A DNA stretch of 10,137 nucleotides from Elusimicrobiota bacterium (GTDB taxonomy: Bacteria > Elusimicrobiota > Elusimicrobia > UBA1565 > JACRDR01). The position numbers were made by a program, and so were the translations under genes. Positions 6,507 through 10,137 of this stretch are shown piece after piece (position 1 is the stretch's first letter; each line of letters opens with the position of its first letter). Below the pieces are notes generated by a model, which ran no database searches, was not told the DNA's origin, and was given only the letters and a program-made list of their open reading frames with translations. Location of the stretch: NCBI GenBank assembly GCA_016212845.1, contig JACRDR010000402.1:1-10137 (forward strand), read 5' to 3'.

Positions 6507-8396
6507 ATGCTCCAAAAACAGGCCGCCGCCGTCCTCTGCCTCTCGCTCCTGCTCAACGCTTTCGGTCCCCGTGCCGCGCACGCCGCGGGGCAGGTCTTCG
6601 CGAACGCTCCCGCCGCCGAACAGATGCGGGCGGGCGCCGACCGCGAGTTCATGGAACTCCTCGGCATCAAGCTCGCCCGCACGGACGGAGGGATCCCGCG
6701 CGTGGAGGGCGGCGCAGCCATGGCCTCGCTCGGCGTACGCGAGCCGGTGGCCTTCACGAGCGTCCCGTCGGTCGGAGCCGTAAAGGACGTCCCGCCGCCT
6801 CCTCCGCCGCCGGGCGCCAAGCCCAGCCTGTTCGCGGGCGCGCTGGCTGCGATCGGCATCGGCGGCGCGAGCGCCTTCAAGGGGCTCTCCGGCATCGGCC
6901 ACGTGCTGGGCGTGGTGGGTCCGATTCTTGCGCCCTACCTTCAGCTTCTCCTCCAGTTGGGGCTCGGGGTCGGCGCGGCAGTGCTGGCCGGCTACATCGT
7001 GCAGAAGCTCATGACCGGCGGCATTCGCGGCAACAAGATCGAAGTCCAGCACCCCAAGGAGCGCTTCAAGGACGTCGCGGGCATCGACGAGGCGGTCGCG
7101 CAGATGAAGGAGATCGCCGAGATCCTCAAGAACCCCGGCGCCTACGAGCGCCTCGGCGTGGAGCTGCCGCGCGGCGTCATGCTCTACGGACCTCCCGGAA
7201 CGGGCAAGACTCTCCTCACCAAGGCGCTGGCGGGCGAGACCGGCATCCCTCTGCTCTACGCGAACGGCTCGAGCTTCGTCGAGGTGTACGTGGGCAACGG
7301 TGCGGCGAAGATCCGCGATCTCTTCAAGAACGCCCGGAAGCTTGCCAAAAAGGGACCGGTCATAGTGATGATCGACGAGATCGACAGCCTCGGCCAGGCG
7401 CGCGGCGGCGGGATGGGCAACGGCGGAGACCGAGAGTACGACCACGCCCTCAACGCGATGCTCGCGGAGATGAGCGAGATCAAGCCGGGAGATCGCATCC
7501 TCATCGTCGGCGCGACCAACCGCCTGGACATGCTCGACTCGGCCTTGATCCGCCGCGGACGGTTCGACCGGCACATCTCCGTCGATCCGCCCGACGTAAC
7601 GGGACGCGAGCTCATCCTCAAGGTCCACGCGGCGCAGCTGCAGGCGGACGGCCGCCTCGCGCCGGATATCGACTTCAAGCAGATCGCCCAGCGCACGCCG
7701 GGCCTCGTCGGATCGGATCTCGCCTACATCGTGCAGGAGGCGGCGATACTCGCCGCCCGCGAGCGCCGGCCGCAGGTGACGATGGCGGACTTTCAGGGGG
7801 CCGTCGACAAGGCGATCCTCGGTGAGGAGCTCAAGAGCCGCCACCTGAGCGCCGCGGACAAGAAGCGCGTCGCGATCCACGAGTCCGGCCACACCGTGGC
7901 CGCGATGTTCACGAAAGGGGCCGAGGCGGTGCAGCGCGTCACCATCATTCCTCGCGGCAAGGCGCTCGGCGTGACCGTGCAGATGTCGGAGGAGGACAAG
8001 CGTCTCTACACCCGGGAGGAGCTGGAGGGGAAACTCGCCACCCTGCTCGGCGGCATGGCGGCCGAGGAGATCTTTTTCGGCGACTCGCAGGTGACGACCG
8101 GCCCGTCCTCCGATATCGAGCAGGTCCGCAAGATATCGCTCCTCATGGTGAAGAAGTTCGGCATGAGCGACCGCGTCGGCCCGATCGGCTACGAGGATCA
8201 GGGCTACAGCCCCGATACGGCGAAGCTCCTCGATCAGGAGAGCCGCAAGCTGGTGAAGGAGACCTACGAGCGCGTGAAGGCGCTGGTCGTCTCGAAGCGC
8301 GAGGAGCTGCAGCGCTTGTCGACGGAGCTGGAGAAGAGGGAGACGCTGACCGGCGAGGAAGTCCGCGCCGCCCTGGGCCTGCCGCCGAACGCCTAG
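6507..8396 (+). CDS. ftsH: FtsH-family ATP-dependent zinc metalloprotease with atypical N-terminus
   Basis: A membrane-bound AAA+ protease of 629 residues, close to normal FtsH length, expected to degrade misfolded or regulatory membrane and cytoplasmic proteins. The AAA domain (about 186-380) begins FKDVAGIDEAV and has Walker A GPPGTGKT (228-235), pore-loop YVG (261-263, usually FVG), Walker B MIDEID (288-293), sensor-1 GATN (335-338) and arginine fingers in IRRGRFDR (348-355). The protease domain has HESGH (458-462; commonly HEAGH) and the third zinc ligand Asp536 in TTGPSSDIEQ. The N-terminus differs from classical FtsH: a signal-like segment (1-27) with a possible AHA-A cleavage site, a spacer carrying seven prolines (96-102), a mild hydrophobic stretch (108-125) and a strong one (about 133-165). 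It is the only ATG after an in-frame TAG at 6417. No ribosome site is visible. The gene diverges from the AAA+ operon across 204 bases. All catalytic residues are intact, so an active protease is expected, possibly a second specialised FtsH. Confidence 0.93.
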   Translation: MLQKQAAAVLCLSLLLNAFGPRAAHAAGQVFANAPAAEQMRAGADREFMELLGIKLARTDGGIPRVEGGAAMASLGVREPVAFTSVPSVGAVKDVPPPPPPPGAKPSLFAGALAAIGIGGASAFKGLSGIGHVLGVVGPILAPYLQLLLQLGLGVGAAVLAGYIVQKLMTGGIRGNKIEVQHPKERFKDVAGIDEAVAQMKEIAEILKNPGAYERLGVELPRGVMLYGPPGTGKTLLTKALAGETGIPLLYANGSSFVEVYVGNGAAKIRDLFKNARKLAKKGPVIVMIDEIDSLGQARGGGMGNGGDREYDHALNAMLAEMSEIKPGDRILIVGATNRLDMLDSALIRRGRFDRHISVDPPDVTGRELILKVHAAQLQADGRLAPDIDFKQIAQRTPGLVGSDLAYIVQEAAILAARERRPQVTMADFQGAVDKAILGEELKSRHLSAADKKRVAIHESGHTVAAMFTKGAEAVQRVTIIPRGKALGVTVQMSEEDKRLYTREELEGKLATLLGGMAAEEIFFGDSQVTTGPSSDIEQVRKISLLMVKKFGMSDRVGPIGYEDQGYSPDTAKLLDQESRKLVKETYERVKALVVSKREELQRLSTELEKRETLTGEEVRAALGLPPNA

Positions 8397-8397
8397 A

Positions 8398-9501
8398 TCA
8401 GAACCTCGAGACGACGAGGCAGGAGACGGCGGCGAACGCCGCCGATACCGGCAGCGTGACGATCCAGGCGAGGCCCATGTCGCGCACGGTCTTCCACTGG
8501 ATCTCCTGGCCGCCCTTGAGCCCGATGCCGATGATCGCGCCGCTCGAGACGTGGGTCGTTGAGACGGGCAGCGCCAGGCGAGAAGCGAAGGTCACGAGAA
8601 GCGAGGTGACGAGGTTGGCGGAAAAGCCTTCCGCGTGGCTCATCTTCGTCACCTTCGTCGCCAGCGTCTCGGTGACTCGGAGGCCCCAGATGGCGCTCCC
8701 GGCGCCCATCGCGAGCGCGACGAGGAAGTACATCGGCGTCTGGCCGACGCCCAGAGCCGCCGCGGCGGCCGCGCCCACGGCGAAAATCTTCGGCGTGTCG
8801 TTGAGCCCGCGAGCGAAGCTCGTGGTACCGGCGGCGAGCCAATGCAGCGCGTCCATGCCGTTAACCTGCGCGAGCACCGCGGGCTCCGACCCGCACCGGC
8901 TCGCTTCTCCGAGTACCAGCTTCGGCGGCTCGGCCTCGACGGCGACCGCCGCGGTGCCCGCCGGCTTGAGACACACGCCTTTGCCCGCTTCCACGCAAAG
9001 GCAGTAATTCTGGAAGCCGCCGAACGCCGCCGCGATCGCCGGCGCGAGGATGAACATCATGAGAAGCGACAAGATCGGGCCGGCGAACAGCGGCAGCGCG
9101 AACTTCTTGGCGACCGCGAGCCATTCGACGCCGTCGGGACCCGCGGCCATCGCGCCCGCGCCGCAGAGCGCGCCGGTGATCGCGTGCGTCGTGGAGACGG
9201 GCAGGCTGCTCTTCGACGCGAACAGGACCCAGAGGAACGCGCCGCAGGCGACCGCGATCAGAAACTCATGTCCCTGCCGCGGCTCGACCAGCAGCCCCTT
9301 GCCGCTGAACGCGGCGACGAGGCCTTGGGAGGCGAAGATCGCCGCTAGGCCGCCCAGGGCGGTCCAGAGCGTGCCCCACCGGACCGCTTTTCGGTACTCG
9401 GCGACGCCGCTGCCGACCAAGGTGGCGATGCCTTTGGAGACGTCGTTGGCTCCGTTGGCGAAGGCCAACGCGAGCGTCAGGAGCAGCAAGAGGGCCGCCA
9501 C
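8398..9501 (-). CDS. pit: PiT-family inorganic phosphate transporter
   Basis: A cytoplasmic-membrane phosphate symporter of 367 residues with the family's duplicated structure. The first half has FANGANDVSKG (14-24) and LPVSTTHAITGA (100-111); the second repeats them as FARGLNDTPK (229-238) and LPVSTTHVSSGA (311-322). About nine or ten hydrophobic segments are spread over both halves. Bacterial PiT proteins take up phosphate, usually as metal-phosphate, driven by a proton or cation gradient. The central linker (about 164-210) contains four cysteines (167, 169, 177, 203), which I do not recall as a general feature of the family. The start is GTG at 9501, giving the expected hydrophobic N-terminus just before the GAND motif; an AAGGT lies eleven bases upstream. 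No PhoU or DUF47 partner adjoins it. It converges with the FtsH-like gene one base away and follows the right-edge gene by 29 bases on the same strand. Confidence 0.95.
   Translation of the reverse strand: MAALLLLLTLALAFANGANDVSKGIATLVGSGVAEYRKAVRWGTLWTALGGLAAIFASQGLVAAFSGKGLLVEPRQGHEFLIAVACGAFLWVLFASKSSLPVSTTHAITGALCGAGAMAAGPDGVEWLAVAKKFALPLFAGPILSLLMMFILAPAIAAAFGGFQNYCLCVEAGKGVCLKPAGTAAVAVEAEPPKLVLGEASRCGSEPAVLAQVNGMDALHWLAAGTTSFARGLNDTPKIFAVGAAAAAALGVGQTPMYFLVALAMGAGSAIWGLRVTETLATKVTKMSHAEGFSANLVTSLLVTFASRLALPVSTTHVSSGAIIGIGLKGGQEIQWKTVRDMGLAWIVTLPVSAAFAAVSCLVVSRF
8427..8444. other. Perfect GC-rich inverted repeat near the convergent gene ends
   Basis: CGGCGGC and GCCGCCG flank a GAAC loop (seven pairs, eight if the loop is only AA), 31 bases past the protease stop and inside the 3' end of the phosphate-transporter gene. 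It could pause or stabilise the protease mRNA 3' end. No T run follows on either strand, and the repeat also simply encodes alanine-rich residues, so a terminator call is not justified. Confidence 0.22.
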
Positions 9502-9530
9502 GCGACGATTCTACCTTTATAGGGCCCGTG

Positions 9531-10137
9531 CTAGGCCGAGCGCGTGACGTCGTGGATGCTCGCGCCGCGGAAGACGCCGTAGAGGGTCTCGAGCTCCGCG
9601 TCGCCGATCGCCCAGACCACGTGAGTGTAGTCCGACTTCGACGCGCCGGAGCGAGGGGACTGGGACCACTTGAGCGAGCCTTCGCTTTCCAGCGAGGTCC
9701 TCAGCTCGAGCAAGGACATCGGTCTTGCCGCCCAGTCGAGGAAGACCGGGGCCGTCCACGCGGGCCGGAGCCGGTCGGAGGGCTTCGCCGCGTGCTTCTG
9801 CCATCCCGCCAGCGACGCGCGCGAGGCGTTCCGGAACCATCGGGTCACGCGGGCCGTCTCGACGATCTGCGCGCGGTCCGAGTCCGGCGGAAGGCCGGCG
9901 GCGAGCGCGGTTAGGCCGCGCCTCGCGGCTCCGTACGCCCGAAGCAGGCCGCGGGACGCCTCGACGTCGCTGATGAGTTCGGCCTGCCACGCGTCGCGCA
10001 GGCGCCGGTCGGCGAGCATGAGCTTTCCGGCGATTCGCAGCCGGCGGCGCTGTCCGGCGAGCGTTTCCTCGAAGAGCTGGACCGCGCAGCGCCGGACGAC
10101 GCCGAGGACCTCCTGAAAAGCCGCGTCGGCGATGACG
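9531..10137 (-). CDS. Protein of unknown function, N-terminus beyond window
   Basis: I do not recognise this protein. The frame stays open from the TAG at 9531-9533 to the right edge (202 codons), so the real start lies outside; the internal ATG at 10019 is probably not it, because the sequence before it (VIADAAFQEVLGVVRRCAVQ and onward) reads as ordinary protein. The visible part is rich in Arg, Ala and Leu, mostly helical, with a Trp-containing region (TRWFRN, then SLAGWQKH, about residues 98-113 of the fragment). The C-terminal third is possibly strand-rich and contains YTHVVWAIGDAELETLYGVF (about 171-190). No membrane segment or catalytic motif is evident. It lies 29 bases upstream of the phosphate-transporter gene on the same strand without a terminator between, so the two may share a transcript. 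The reading frame is chosen over overlapping plus-strand frames because it runs to the edge uninterrupted and ends at a sensible spacing from its neighbour. Confidence 0.68.
   Translation of the reverse strand, partial: VIADAAFQEVLGVVRRCAVQLFEETLAGQRRRLRIAGKLMLADRRLRDAWQAELISDVEASRGLLRAYGAARRGLTALAAGLPPDSDRAQIVETARVTRWFRNASRASLAGWQKHAAKPSDRLRPAWTAPVFLDWAARPMSLLELRTSLESEGSLKWSQSPRSGASKSDYTHVVWAIGDAELETLYGVFRGASIHDVTRSA

Noticed and set aside
6366..7892. A 508-codon minus-strand frame opposite the FtsH-like gene
   Set aside because: The plus-strand frame carries the full FtsH motif set; the antisense product has no domain and atypical composition.
8427..8444. GC hairpin as an intrinsic terminator
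   Set aside because: There is no T run on either strand, and the repeat falls in alanine codons of the transporter gene.
9516..9521. TATAAA on the minus strand as a promoter for the phosphate-transporter gene
   Set aside because: No -35-like hexamer lies 16-18 bases upstream, and transcription from it would start downstream of the likely ribosome site. Co-transcription with the upstream gene is simpler.
9670..10116. Plus-strand frames in the right-edge region
   Set aside because: The minus-strand frame is open to the edge and has more protein-like composition and sensible spacing to the transporter gene. The plus-strand frames look like Ser/Arg-rich shadows.
1..10137. Mobile element, CRISPR, prophage or defence island
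   Set aside because: I saw no transposase, integrase, direct-repeat array, tRNA attachment site or known defence domain, and base composition looks uniform across the window.

Overview
This is a GC-rich (roughly two thirds G+C by eye) bacterial chromosome segment. It is densely coding, with long antisense shadow frames and frequent GTG/TTG starts. I count eight genes, two of them cut by the window edges. No tRNA, rRNA, CRISPR array, insertion sequence or phage gene is visible. The taxon cannot be fixed from the sequence. The FtsH-like protein has a short Ala/Leu signal peptide ending in an AHA-A site, and the proteins are Ala-rich. That style reminds me of high-GC Elusimicrobiota, but this is a low-confidence impression and other high-GC Gram-negatives are possible.

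Left part (1-6302), all on the minus strand, so transcription runs from 6302 towards 1. Six genes form one apparent operon: a coiled-coil protein (weakly TelA-like), an unrecognised 337-residue protein, an AAA+ ATPase with an unusual Walker B region, a NatA-type ABC ATPase, its NatB-type ABC-2 permease, and a small membrane-anchored protein that runs off the left edge. The junctions are very tight: a 20-base overlap, a 4-base ATGA overlap, a 3-base gap, an 8-base overlap and a 31-base gap. A plausible sigma-70-type promoter and a strong AGGAGG site lie just upstream of the first gene. The first three genes look like a functional unit: an ATPase motor, a filamentous or scaffold partner and an unknown subunit. 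This is the best candidate in the window for an undescribed system, although its function cannot be read from sequence.

The centre (6303-6506) is a 204-base divergent intergenic region. On its other side, on the plus strand, lies an FtsH-family AAA+ zinc protease (6507-8396) with intact ATPase and HExxH motifs. Its export/membrane region is atypical, with a heptaproline tract, and it has no visible Shine-Dalgarno site.

Right part (8398-10137), minus strand: a PiT-family phosphate transporter, convergent with the protease gene and separated from it by a single base. Upstream of it is an unrecognised gene that enters from the right edge. The two are 29 bases apart on the same strand and may be co-transcribed.

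Two AAA+ machines therefore start back to back from one short intergenic region, one a membrane protease and the other in a cassette with a coiled-coil partner and an ABC exporter. A shared role in envelope or membrane stress is an inference from layout only.
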